NCBI RefSeq assembly: GCF_042681825.1
Contig: NZ_JBHUGH010000001.1
Location: 310,001-374,000, forward strand
Length of the DNA: 64,000 bases
Direction of reading: 5' to 3'
Source of the DNA: Halodurantibacterium flavum
GTDB taxonomy: Bacteria > Pseudomonadota > Alphaproteobacteria > Rhodobacterales > Rhodobacteraceae
A program made the position numbers and the translations under genes. Shown here piece by piece: positions 9,367 through 17,616 of the stretch. The number at the start of each line of letters is the position of its first letter. Position 1 is the stretch's first letter. The notes under the pieces were generated by a model. That model was given only the letters and a program-made list of their open reading frames with translations. It had not been told where the DNA came from and made no database searches.

Positions 9367-10802
9367 CAAAACTCCTCAAGCTCCAGCGGGGACAGTTCTT
9401 CGACCGGGCGTCCGGCCCAATCGCCCGGCCCGATCCGCGACCAGATGCGTTCAGCCGCCTCTTGCAATGCACGCGCTGCGCCCGTCCCGTCAACCCGCAG
9501 AAGCCTGCGGTCCGCCATCAGCCATTCGCCGTCGACCATCACATGATGCAGGTCCTCCGCCTCGGCATAGAATACAAGATTCCGAAGCGGATCGCGCATG
9601 GGCGCAAGCGAAAAGCCGGCCATGTCCCAGATCAGCAGGTCAGCTTTGGCCCCCAGGCCGATCCGGCCCAGATCGTCACGTCCCAGAACCCGCGCGGGCG
9701 CAAGGGTGGCGGCGTCGAACACCTCGCGCGCGGTGGCGACGCGACAGTCCCGGTCCGCAACTTTGGACAGGATCGACGCGGCTCGCATCGCCCGCAGCAT
9801 GGATTGCGGCGCCGTATCGCTGCCAAGGCACATGTTGACGCCGGCATCCAGATACCGCGCGAATGACTCCATCACAATCCCGCGCCGGGCGAAGACCCAG
9901 GCGCAATGGGCGACCGAGGCGCCGTGTTCGGCAAGGATCTGGGTATCCCGCCCCGGATAGTTGATCCACGAGTTGCCCGAGGTGAAGATCGTGTGTCCAA
10001 GGATCGTGCGCGGCGAAAGGAAGTCCTGGCTTGCGAGCCATTCCACCGGCGTCATGCCCTCGCGCTGGATCATCTCCTGGAACTCGAACACCGCCTCGGC
10101 CGTGTGCAGGGTGATGGGGATGTCCAGTTCCTCGGCCACGGCGCGGGTGCGCGCCAGCAGTTCGGGCGTCGCCATGGCGACCTGCATCGGCGTAAGCATG
10201 GCCCTGATGCGCCCGCCGGCCCGGCCATCGACGCGGTGAGCAAAGGCGACGGCGGCGTCCAGCCCGTCCATCCCGCCGTCCGGCTTCCAGTCATACTGCA
10301 TCCGGCGTCCGTCGCGCGTACGCCAGCGGGCCGACCCATAGCCCTCGCCGATATAGGCGCGCAGACCGGCACGCTCTGCCGCGTCGGCGGTGTAGTCGCC
10401 CAGCCAGCCGATTTCGAACACGGTGGTGGTGCCGCTACGGGTCAGTTCGGCCATGGAAAAGTCCACAGCCGCGCGTTCGGCGTCGCCGTCCATCGCCGCG
10501 CCCATCGCCGGCAGGAGTTCCGGCAGGCCCGAGAAATAGAAGCCCGGCTTGCCCACGTCCTCGACATAGGACCGGTCGTAGGGCGCGCTGGTCATATGCG
10601 CGTGCATGTCGATCAGCCCGGGCGTAAGCAGACCCTGCGGCAGGTCGATGCGCTGGTCGAACGTGCCCTCGACCTTGCCGCCGGTAACGTGGGCGATGCG
10701 AGACCCTTCGATCACGACCGATCCGTTGCGCAGCAGCCGATGTGCGCCGTCCCGATAGGCGATTACCCAGCCACAGGTCAGAAGAATTCGCCTGGGCGTC
10801 AT
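9366..10802 (-). CDS. Amidohydrolase (cytosine/guanine deaminase-like), paralogue B
   Basis: A 478-residue amidohydrolase with HAH at residues 67-69 (PGLIDMHAH), then ITLHTAE, LGHTIF and GSDTAP as further metal and catalytic positions. The start at 10802 overlaps the upstream permease stop by 4 bp (ATGA). A longer in-frame reading to 10949 is only antisense-like low-complexity sequence. It is paralogous to the product of 7229-8665. The two may act on successive or alternative substrates of one pathway. Direct coupling to the permease gene supports action on the imported compound. Confidence 0.93.
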   Translation of the reverse strand: MTPRRILLTCGWVIAYRDGAHRLLRNGSVVIEGSRIAHVTGGKVEGTFDQRIDLPQGLLTPGLIDMHAHMTSAPYDRSYVEDVGKPGFYFSGLPELLPAMGAAMDGDAERAAVDFSMAELTRSGTTTVFEIGWLGDYTADAAERAGLRAYIGEGYGSARWRTRDGRRMQYDWKPDGGMDGLDAAVAFAHRVDGRAGGRIRAMLTPMQVAMATPELLARTRAVAEELDIPITLHTAEAVFEFQEMIQREGMTPVEWLASQDFLSPRTILGHTIFTSGNSWINYPGRDTQILAEHGASVAHCAWVFARRGIVMESFARYLDAGVNMCLGSDTAPQSMLRAMRAASILSKVADRDCRVATAREVFDAATLAPARVLGRDDLGRIGLGAKADLLIWDMAGFSLAPMRDPLRNLVFYAEAEDLHHVMVDGEWLMADRRLLRVDGTGAARALQEAAERIWSRIGPGDWAGRPVEELSPLELEEF

Positions 10803-11635
10803 GTGCTGTCCCCGCTGTTGGTCCCGTTGCGCCGGCGCGCGCGCGACTGCAGCCAGGAGGAGGTGAAGAACAACGAGATCGAAACCGTGATCGCTATGAC
10901 GGAGACCGCGGCCAACGTGGGGTCCAGCGACGAGCGCATGCTTTCCCACATGCGCAGCGGCAGCGTGACCTGACTGGGTCCCGAGATGAAAAGCGCCACG
11001 ATCAGTTCATCGAAGGAGGTGATAAAGGCGAACAGAGCCCCCGCCGCGATCCCGGGCCGGATGATTGGCAGGGTGACAAGCTGAAAGGTGCGCAGGGAAC
11101 TGGCCCCGAGGTTTTGCGCCGCCATTTCCAGCCGCCGGTCCAGCCCCTGCAACGCGGCGGACACGTTCACGACGACGAACGGAACCGCCAGCGTCGTATG
11201 CGCGACCGCAATGGCCACCGGAGAGCCGATCAGTTTCACCCGGGCATAGAAGAAGTAGATCGCGATCGCGACGATCACCCCCGGAATGATCAACGGCGAA
11301 AGGATGAGGGCGAGCAGCAGCTTCTTGCCCCGGAAGGAGCTTCGCACAAGCCCGAGTGCCCCCAGGGTTCCCAGAATCGTCGCGGCCACCGTCACAAGCA
11401 GGGCGATCCAGATGCTCAGCCAGGCCGAGCGCAGCCATTCGGGCCGGGAGATCAGCCGCTCGTACCACTGGAGGCTGAAACCGGGAGGTGGAAAGCTGAG
11501 AAAGCTCCCCGCCGAAAGCGAGGTCGGCACGATCACGAAGATCGGCAGGATCAGGAAAAGCGCGACAGCGAAAGCCATGACGGCCAGAACGGCCTGCGTC
11601 ACCGGTCCCGAAACACGGATCGAACGGTGCTGCAT
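10799..11635 (-). CDS. ABC transporter permease (PotC-like)
   Basis: A 278-residue inner-membrane permease with about six transmembrane segments, beginning MQHRSIRVSGPVTQAVLAV. The EAA-type loop that contacts the ATPase is visible as AAQNLGASSLRTFQLVTLPII. The start at 11635 shares one base with the stop of the upstream permease. The gene order ATPase, PotB-like, PotC-like matches polyamine/opine-type importers. The binding protein is separated and encoded at 3160-4323. Confidence 0.92.
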   Translation of the reverse strand: MQHRSIRVSGPVTQAVLAVMAFAVALFLILPIFVIVPTSLSAGSFLSFPPPGFSLQWYERLISRPEWLRSAWLSIWIALLVTVAATILGTLGALGLVRSSFRGKKLLLALILSPLIIPGVIVAIAIYFFYARVKLIGSPVAIAVAHTTLAVPFVVVNVSAALQGLDRRLEMAAQNLGASSLRTFQLVTLPIIRPGIAAGALFAFITSFDELIVALFISGPSQVTLPLRMWESMRSSLDPTLAAVSVIAITVSISLFFTSSWLQSRARRRNGTNSGDST

Positions 11636-12465
11636 TATCGCGGTCCCCCCAGAATTCGGTCCATGCTCAGGACCCGGCTGACGGCCAGCAGCGCCAGCAG
11701 CGTCGTGACCAGAAGGATCGCGGCGATGGCCGAGGCGGTGTCCCAACGGTAAAGATCGACCTCTTGCGCGATCAGCATGGACAGCGTCATGTCCGAAGGG
11801 CCGCCCACCAGGGCGGGCGTGATGTAAAAGCCAAGCGCCAGCACAAAGACCAGAATGCAGCCGGCCACGACGCCGGGCATCGACAGCGGCAGGATGACAT
11901 GGCGAAACACGGCCACCGGTCCCGCGCCCAGGTTCTCGGCGGCCGACACAAGGCGGCCGTCAATCCCCTTCAGCGTAGACAGGATCGGCAGGATCATGAA
12001 CGGCAAAAGCACGTGGATCATGCCGATATAAACGGCAAATGTCGTGTTCAGCATCCTGATCGGCTGCTCCACCACCCCGATCCAGATCAGGAAGCCGTTG
12101 ATCACTCCACGCTGCCCCAACAGCACCATCCATGCATAGGACCGGATCAGGATGCTGGTCCAGAACGGGATCAGAACGATGGCCATCAGTATCAGGGCCG
12201 TCCTCTCGCCGGTCGTGACGATGAAATAGGCCAGGGGATAGGCAAGGATCAGCGTCAGGAATGTGGTGCCGACCGCGATCTTTACCGTGTAGCTGAAAAC
12301 CTTGATCACGACCTCGGAGCCGAACGCCGCGGCATAAGGTGCGAAATCGCCTTCCGGGCCGGCGCTGCGCCCAAGCATCAGGATCACGGGCAGCACGTAA
12401 AAGGCGAGCAGGAAGGCCAGAAGCGGCACGACAAGCAGCGCGGGACTTGGCGAGATGCGTTTCAT
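11635..12465 (-). CDS. ABC transporter permease (PotB-like)
   Basis: A 276-residue permease starting MKRISPSPALLVVPLLAFLLAF, with six predicted membrane helices and the ATPase-contact loop SAAENLGAGPVAVFRHVILPLSMPG. It overlaps the ATPase stop by 4 bp and touches the next permease gene, so the three transport genes are one translational unit. It is the first permease of the polyamine-type importer of this cluster. Confidence 0.92.
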   Translation of the reverse strand: MKRISPSPALLVVPLLAFLLAFYVLPVILMLGRSAGPEGDFAPYAAAFGSEVVIKVFSYTVKIAVGTTFLTLILAYPLAYFIVTTGERTALILMAIVLIPFWTSILIRSYAWMVLLGQRGVINGFLIWIGVVEQPIRMLNTTFAVYIGMIHVLLPFMILPILSTLKGIDGRLVSAAENLGAGPVAVFRHVILPLSMPGVVAGCILVFVLALGFYITPALVGGPSDMTLSMLIAQEVDLYRWDTASAIAAILLVTTLLALLAVSRVLSMDRILGGPR

Positions 12466-13568
12466 GACAGCGCCTGTCCGTCGGCAAAGACGCGCATCTG
12501 GCCCACGGGCCAGTCCAGGCTGAGCCGGGTTCCGCGGGATATGGCAGAAGATCCGTCGCTGATCTGCACCTTGGACAAAAGTGCGGTGCCGTCCGGCAAC
12601 GTGATGTCATAGCGGCGGTGATCGCCGACATAAGTCACGTCGTGTACCATCGCGGGTCCCTGATCGTCGGGATGAAAGCGCAGATGTTCTGGCCGGACCA
12701 GCACCTTTACCTCTTTGCCGGGGACGCGGCTGCGTGTGGGCAGGGTGACGGCACCGCCGCCCATGTCGATCGTGACAGTGTCGTCTGCGGCGGCAAGGAC
12801 CGGGCGCTTCACCAGATTGGACTCCCCCAGAAAGCCTGCGACGAATTCATCCTGCGGTTCGCGATACAGGGCTTCAGGCTGGCCGATCTGGGCAATCCGG
12901 CCGTCCCGCATCACGCAGATGCGGTCGGACATGGTCATCGCCTCTTCCTGGTCATGGGTAACATAGACGACGGTGACACCCAGTTCGCGCTGGATGCGCT
13001 TGATCTCGATCTGAAGATGGCTGCGAAGATATTTGTCCAGCGCCGACAGCGGTTCGTCCATCAGCAGAACGGGGGGGCGGAAGACGATCGCACGGGCAAG
13101 GGCCACGCGCTGCTGCTGGCCACCCGAAAGCTGGGCAGGATAGCGGCCGGCAAAGGACGACAGGCCGACGATCTCCAGCATGCCGGCGACGGTCCTTGCC
13201 CGGGCGCGGCCAGAGATGCCGCGCATCCGCAAGGGAAAGCCGACGTTCTGTTCCACCGTCATATGCGGAAAGAGGGCATAGTTCTGAAAAACCATTCCGA
13301 TGTTGCGCCGCGCCGGGGGCACATGCGTCACTTCTCGGTCGCCAACAAAGATCTGGCCGCCGCTCGGGGTTTCGAACCCGGCAAGCATCATCAGTGTCGT
13401 TGTCTTGCCGGATCCGGAGGGTCCAAGGAACGAAAGGAATTCGCCCGCCTGCACGTCGATGTCCAGCGGGTGAACGGCGGTGAAGGTCCCGTAGGTCTTG
13501 CACAGCCCCGTAAGGCGCACGGGGCTGCCGCCAACCGCTGCATGCTGGGTGCTGAAGGAACTCTCCAC
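12462..13568 (-). CDS. ABC transporter ATP-binding protein (PotA-like)
   Basis: The ATPase of the polyamine-type importer. Walker A is GPSGSGKT, the signature is LSGGQQQRVALARA, Walker B is LLMDEPLSALD, and a C-terminal TOBE domain contains VLVRPEHLRFHPDD. I favour the GTG at 13568 because AAGGGG lies 8 nt before it. A GTG at 13607 would add 13 residues but has a badly spaced ribosome-binding site. It is the first gene of the transport block, and a shared motif at 13642-13661 lies 74 bp upstream of the favoured start, marking the likely operon promoter. Confidence 0.92.
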   Translation of the reverse strand: MESSFSTQHAAVGGSPVRLTGLCKTYGTFTAVHPLDIDVQAGEFLSFLGPSGSGKTTTLMMLAGFETPSGGQIFVGDREVTHVPPARRNIGMVFQNYALFPHMTVEQNVGFPLRMRGISGRARARTVAGMLEIVGLSSFAGRYPAQLSGGQQQRVALARAIVFRPPVLLMDEPLSALDKYLRSHLQIEIKRIQRELGVTVVYVTHDQEEAMTMSDRICVMRDGRIAQIGQPEALYREPQDEFVAGFLGESNLVKRPVLAAADDTVTIDMGGGAVTLPTRSRVPGKEVKVLVRPEHLRFHPDDQGPAMVHDVTYVGDHRRYDITLPDGTALLSKVQISDGSSAISRGTRLSLDWPVGQMRVFADGQALS

Positions 13569-13607
13569 GGCCGTACCCCTTCGTGTTTGTACAACACGAT
13601 TATTCAC

Positions 13608-14151
13608 GTCCTGAACAAGGAAACAATATGCTATATGCAGAGTTTCGTATATTATCTGCGGATCGGGAAAAGTAACACGCGGCGGGCCTGACAGACCCCT
13701 GAAATATGGCTCGCCGGGAGGGGGGTTTCCCTGTCAGGCTGGATGAGGGGGATCCACTCTCCAACTGCGGCATGTCTGGGTACGAGTGTCAGTGGACCAT
13801 GTCGAACGCAGCCTTACGCTCGGCGCCGCCCTACGCTCATGTGACCTTGGCCGACACCATGAAGTCATGCCAATTTTCCACCACGGTACGGCCCCTGAAG
13901 CAAGGACCTCCCCCCGATTTCCCGCGAACCGGGCCTTCCGGATCGGTACCGAGACTTCGGTGGTTCTCGAGTGCCTCTCGCCCCGGACATCGTCCGGCTT
14001 TTCGCGCTTGGGGTCCGGCTGGGTCAGCATCGATCATCCGCCGGACTTTCCATTGCATGGCGAGTTCCCTTACTGGGAGTTGAAGCGAGTTCAGTTCTGT
14101 CGTTCCGCCAATTTCCCGGCTTGAACCGACAGCAAGTTCCAAAGGCAGGTC
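13608..14151. other. Intergenic region upstream of polyamine-type operon
   Basis: The first 80 bp are AT-rich and hold the promoter region and copy 2 of the shared motif. From about 13690 to 14151 frames exist on both strands, but none resembles a known protein and none has a convincing start. The lack of a clear gene next to the cupin remnant suggests decayed DNA. Confidence 0.45.
13642..13661. promoter_or_regulatory. Shared 20-bp element, copy 2 (candidate GntR operator)
   Basis: GTTTCGTATATTATCTGCGG on the + strand matches copy 1 at 4454-4473 at 16 of 20 positions, with GTATATTAT invariant. It lies in AT-rich DNA just upstream of the transporter ATPase gene, where the operon promoter is expected. 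Confidence 0.5.
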
Positions 14152-14290
14152 CTACCTGACCAGAACCGTGTCATATTGCGCTGCGAGGGCTTCGACGCCG
14201 GCCGGGAAGGCCGCGGCCAGGCGCGAAAACATCTCCTCGACACCGCCCGACGTGAAGAGCACCGCAGTTGAAGTGGTGGTCCTTTCCGAG
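14152..14290 (-). pseudogene. Remnant of a cupin-domain protein (C-terminal end)
   Basis: The minus-strand frame ending at 14152 encodes AVLFTSGGVEEMFSRLAAAF followed by PAGVEALAAQYDTVLV. This matches the usual tail of small cupin/quercetinase-like proteins (LVLFTPGG..., then LAALAARYG). The cupin barrel itself, with its metal-binding histidines, is absent. Sequence beyond about 14290 no longer fits, so only the last ~40 residues survive. Family assignment rests on this tail alone. Confidence 0.4.
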
Positions 14291-14495
14291 GAAGCGGCGC
14301 ATGGGGGTGGGCGCGATTGGCGCATCGCAGCGATTTGGCCGAATTGCGATCCCTCACCTTTTGAGGCCGCCACCTGCGATTTTCGTTGGCACGACGCGTC
14401 CCCCCTTGCGGGTGGGTATTGGATGCGAGGAATGGGACCACTTGGCGGTCGGTCAAAGCAGGACTTTCGGCGCCTCTATCCGGCAGACACAATGG

Positions 14496-14522
14496 AAAAA
14501 CCCCCGCCGGGCCGGGCGGGGG
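14496..14522 (-). terminator. Rho-independent terminator of the sugar ABC operon
   Basis: On the minus strand an 8-bp GC stem (arms 14515-14522 and 14501-14508, loop of 6) is followed directly by TTTTT (14496-14500). It sits about 90 bp beyond the stop of the last operon gene and is a textbook intrinsic terminator. Confidence 0.8.
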
Positions 14523-14609
14523 TCATGGACGAGGGGCCTGCCCATGCGGGCAGACCGGGTTCTGGGTTGCCCCGCGCTCGGGCCGGGGCGCCACCCTTGG
14601 GCCGGCGCG

Positions 14610-15803
14610 TCAGGCGGCGGGCAACAGCAGTGCCTGCGCCTCTGCCGGCCCAAGGGCCTCGGGACGCTCGCAGCTTGTTTCCATCGCGACGAAGAGCCCG
14701 GTTTCACCCGAGGCGAGGATCGCCGTCATAACCTCGATCCCGTGCAGCGCCAGATCGAGCGAGCAGCGATGCGGCCGCCCGTCAATGATCGCCGCGGCCA
14801 TGTCGGCAAGGCCGGCAGTGCGGTAGTTCGCCAATTGCCGGCCCTCGCCGTGGGTCTGGTTCGGCACGCCGAACGGGTGGTCCCATACGGCCGAAGGCTG
14901 GATGGCGCCGCCGCGCCCCGCCTGTTCCACCGCGCCGCCGAAGAAGTTGGGATCGGGCAGGAAAAGCGAACCTTCGCTGCCGTAAAGCTCCATGTGTGCG
15001 CGCTTGTGCGCCCAGACATCCCAACTGGTCGAGATCGTGAAGGTCGCGCCATTCGCGAAATCCAGCAGCGCGTGGATGTTCGTCGGTGTGCGCACCGGGA
15101 TCACCTCGCCGTTCCGGGGCTCCGATGTGATGGTACGGGTGGGGCTCGGCGCATTGGCCAGCGCCGCCACCCGCCGCACTGGCCCGATCATGTTGATCAG
15201 GTTCGACAGGTAATATGGCCCGAGGTCGAGCATCGGCCCGCCGCCCGGCAGGAAGAAGAAGTCGGGGTTCGGGTGCCAGTGTTCCATCCCGTGCGACATG
15301 ACCGCGGCGCCGCCGGCGACGACGTCGCCGATCTTGCCTTCGTCGATCAGGTGGCGCGCATACTGGTGCGACCCGCCAAGGAAGGTGTCGGGCGCGCAGC
15401 CGACCCGCAGACCGCGTTCGGCGGCCAGCGTGCGCAGCTCCAGCCCCTCGGCCATGCTGAGAACCAGCGGCTTTTCGGAATAGACATGCTTGCCGGCCAT
15501 CAGCGCCGCCCGCGACACGGCGAAATGCGCGTCGGGAATGGTGAGGTTCACCACGATGTCGATGGCCGGATCGGCCAGCAGGTCGTCGACGCTATGGGCC
15601 TTGATGCCGAAACTGTCAGCCCGGGCCTGGGCCACAACGGGGTTCAGGTCGGCGCAGGCCACCACCTCGATTCCGCGGAACAGTGGCGCGAGCGTGAGAT
15701 AGGTGAGCGAGATGTTGCCGCAGCCGACGATGCCGAGGCGGAGCCGGTCGGAGCCGGCCTCAGAAAGCGGCGATGGCGCGGGATGCAAAACGGTGGTGGT
15801 CAT
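14610..15803 (-). CDS. Gfo/Idh/MocA family oxidoreductase
   Basis: A 397-residue NAD(P)-dependent sugar or inositol dehydrogenase-like protein. The Rossmann motif is GIVGCGNISLTYL near residues 24-36, and the conserved EKPL motif follows (HVYSEKPLVLSMAEG). The C-terminal half is the usual beta-sheet substrate domain. The start at 15803 overlaps the upstream TIM-barrel gene by 44 bp in another frame and lacks a strong ribosome-binding site, so a slightly later start is possible. It is the last gene of the sugar ABC operon and probably oxidises the imported sugar or derivative. Confidence 0.92.
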   Translation of the reverse strand: MTTTVLHPAPSPLSEAGSDRLRLGIVGCGNISLTYLTLAPLFRGIEVVACADLNPVVAQARADSFGIKAHSVDDLLADPAIDIVVNLTIPDAHFAVSRAALMAGKHVYSEKPLVLSMAEGLELRTLAAERGLRVGCAPDTFLGGSHQYARHLIDEGKIGDVVAGGAAVMSHGMEHWHPNPDFFFLPGGGPMLDLGPYYLSNLINMIGPVRRVAALANAPSPTRTITSEPRNGEVIPVRTPTNIHALLDFANGATFTISTSWDVWAHKRAHMELYGSEGSLFLPDPNFFGGAVEQAGRGGAIQPSAVWDHPFGVPNQTHGEGRQLANYRTAGLADMAAAIIDGRPHRCSLDLALHGIEVMTAILASGETGLFVAMETSCERPEALGPAEAQALLLPAA

Positions 15804-16506
15804 CGGGATTGTCGTGCTCCATGACGAAAAACTGGCAGTTGGTGTTGTCGAGGGCGGCGATCAGCGCCGGCCAGTCGAGGGTGCCGTGGCCGGGATCGGC
15901 CCAGCCATCCTCATGCGTGTTCATGCCCGCGGGGGCGATGTCCTTGACATGGGCGGCGGTGATGCGGCGGCCGTGGCGGGCGATCCAGTCAAAGGGGTCG
16001 CCGCCGCCGCGCACGATCCAGGCGATGTCGGCCTCCCATTCCAGATCGGGGCCGCCCGCGAGGATCGCCTCCATCGGGATGGTGCCGTCGGGCAGGGGGG
16101 CGAATTCGAAATCGTGGTTGTGCCAGCCAAAGCCGAGGCCCGCCGCCCGCAGGGGTTCGCCCGCCGCCTGAAGCCGCGCGCCGAAATCGCGCCAGCCGGC
16201 GGCATCGGCCGGGCGATCCTCGGCCACGAGATAGGGGATAAAGACCTTCTGCAGCCCCAGTCGCCGGGCGATGGCGATCACGCGGTCGGGGTCATCCTCG
16301 ACCATCTGCAGGGGCAGGTGGGCGGTGGGCATCGAAAGGCCGCTTGCCTTCAGCGCGGCTTCAAGCTCATTGACGCCGGAAGGGTCGGTGAACATGCCCC
16401 CGAACCCCTCGACCTGCACATAGCCGAGCGAGGCGAGGAGTTTCAGCGTCTCGGTCAGGGGCGGAAAGTTCCGCGAGCTCCAGAGTTGATAGGAAAAGGC
16501 GGTCAT
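15760..16506 (-). CDS. Sugar phosphate isomerase/epimerase (xylose isomerase-like TIM barrel)
   Basis: A 248-residue AP-endonuclease-2-fold protein. Metal-site motifs include GFGWHNHDFEF, EADIAWIVRGGGDP and AAHVKDIAPAG, the usual His/Asp/Glu positions of the family. AAGGAG lies 7 nt before the ATG. It is cotranscribed with the ATPase upstream and the oxidoreductase downstream. This trio is common for catabolism of inositols, keto-sugars or sugar acids, where a 2-keto intermediate is isomerised. Confidence 0.92.
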   Translation of the reverse strand: MTAFSYQLWSSRNFPPLTETLKLLASLGYVQVEGFGGMFTDPSGVNELEAALKASGLSMPTAHLPLQMVEDDPDRVIAIARRLGLQKVFIPYLVAEDRPADAAGWRDFGARLQAAGEPLRAAGLGFGWHNHDFEFAPLPDGTIPMEAILAGGPDLEWEADIAWIVRGGGDPFDWIARHGRRITAAHVKDIAPAGMNTHEDGWADPGHGTLDWPALIAALDNTNCQFFVMEHDNPDDHHRFASRAIAAF

Positions 16507-16533
16507 CCGGGTCTCCTTGGATGTGAAAGGGCG

Positions 16534-17616
16534 TCAGAGGCGGGCTTCGCTGTTCGCGTCGAAGATCGAGGCGCGGCCCATGTCGAGCCCGATCCAGACC
16601 GTTTCGCCCGCCCCGAAACGGCGGTCGGCAGGGGCGCGCACGGTGACTGCATCGGTCCCGGCGCGCAGCCACACCAGGCTGTCGGCGCCCATCGGCTCTT
16701 CAAGCTCCACCACCGCGGGGATCGCGCCGGGCTGCGGTTCGGAATGGAGCGTCAGGTGTTCGGGACGCAGCCCGAGGATCGCGCGGCCGAGATCCAGCAG
16801 CGGCCCGCCCTCATAGCCCGCGGTGGGCAAAAGCTGGTCGCCATAGCGGAAGGCCGCGCCCCCCTGCACCAGCGAGCCGTTGACGAAGTTCATCGCCGGC
16901 GAGCCGATGAAGCCCGCCACAAAGAGGTTCGCGGGGCGGTTATAGATCACCTGCGGGTCGGCAAGCTGCTGGATCACGCCGCCGCGCATGACGGCGATCC
17001 GGTCGGCGAGTGTCAGCGCCTCGATCTGGTCATGGGTCACATAGACCATCGTGTTGCCGAGCCGGGTGTGCAGCCGCTTGAGTTCCACCCGCAGTTCTGC
17101 GCGCAGTTTCGCGTCGAGGTTCGAGAGCGGTTCGTCGAACAGGAACACGTCCACGTCGCGCACCAGCGCGCGGCCGATCGCGACGCGCTGTTTCTGCCCG
17201 CCCGACAGCGCCGAGGGCTTGCGGTCGAGCAGCGGGCCGATCTGCAGGATCTCGGCGGCGCGGTCGACGCGGGCGTCGATCTCGGCCTTGGGCATCCGCT
17301 TGTTCTTCAGTCCGAAGCTGAGATTTCCGCGCACCGTCATCTGCGGGTAAAGCGCGTAGGACTGGAACACCATGCCGATGCCGCGCCGCGCCGGTTCTTC
17401 CCAGGTCACGTTGCGGTTCTTGATGAAGATCTGCCCTTCGGTAACATCGAGAAGCCCCGCGATGCAGTTCAGGAGCGTGGACTTGCCGCAGCCCGAGGGG
17501 CCGAGGAGCACCAGAAACTCACCATCCCGGATATCGAGGTTGAGCGTGTCGAGAACGGTGAGCCCCCCGAAGGACAGCGACAGGTCGCGGATGGAGATGC
17601 TTTGCATTTGGGTCAT
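16534..17616 (-). CDS. Sugar ABC transporter ATP-binding protein (UgpC/MalK-like)
   Basis: A 360-residue ATPase with Walker A GPSGCGKST, signature LSGGQKQRVAIGRALV, Walker B VFLFDEPLSNLD, the switch histidine in YVTHDQIEALTLADRI, and a C-terminal regulatory domain (LGLRPEHLTLHSEP). This long form is the CUT1 carbohydrate type. Its start overlaps the permease stop by 4 bp (ATGA). Confidence 0.95.
   Translation of the reverse strand: MTQMQSISIRDLSLSFGGLTVLDTLNLDIRDGEFLVLLGPSGCGKSTLLNCIAGLLDVTEGQIFIKNRNVTWEEPARRGIGMVFQSYALYPQMTVRGNLSFGLKNKRMPKAEIDARVDRAAEILQIGPLLDRKPSALSGGQKQRVAIGRALVRDVDVFLFDEPLSNLDAKLRAELRVELKRLHTRLGNTMVYVTHDQIEALTLADRIAVMRGGVIQQLADPQVIYNRPANLFVAGFIGSPAMNFVNGSLVQGGAAFRYGDQLLPTAGYEGGPLLDLGRAILGLRPEHLTLHSEPQPGAIPAVVELEEPMGADSLVWLRAGTDAVTVRAPADRRFGAGETVWIGLDMGRASIFDANSEARL

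Noticed and set aside
13734..14142. Frames on both strands between the polyamine operon and the cupin remnant
   Set aside because: None gives a recognisable protein, no ribosome-binding site is convincing, and frames on both strands compete. Not called as genes.
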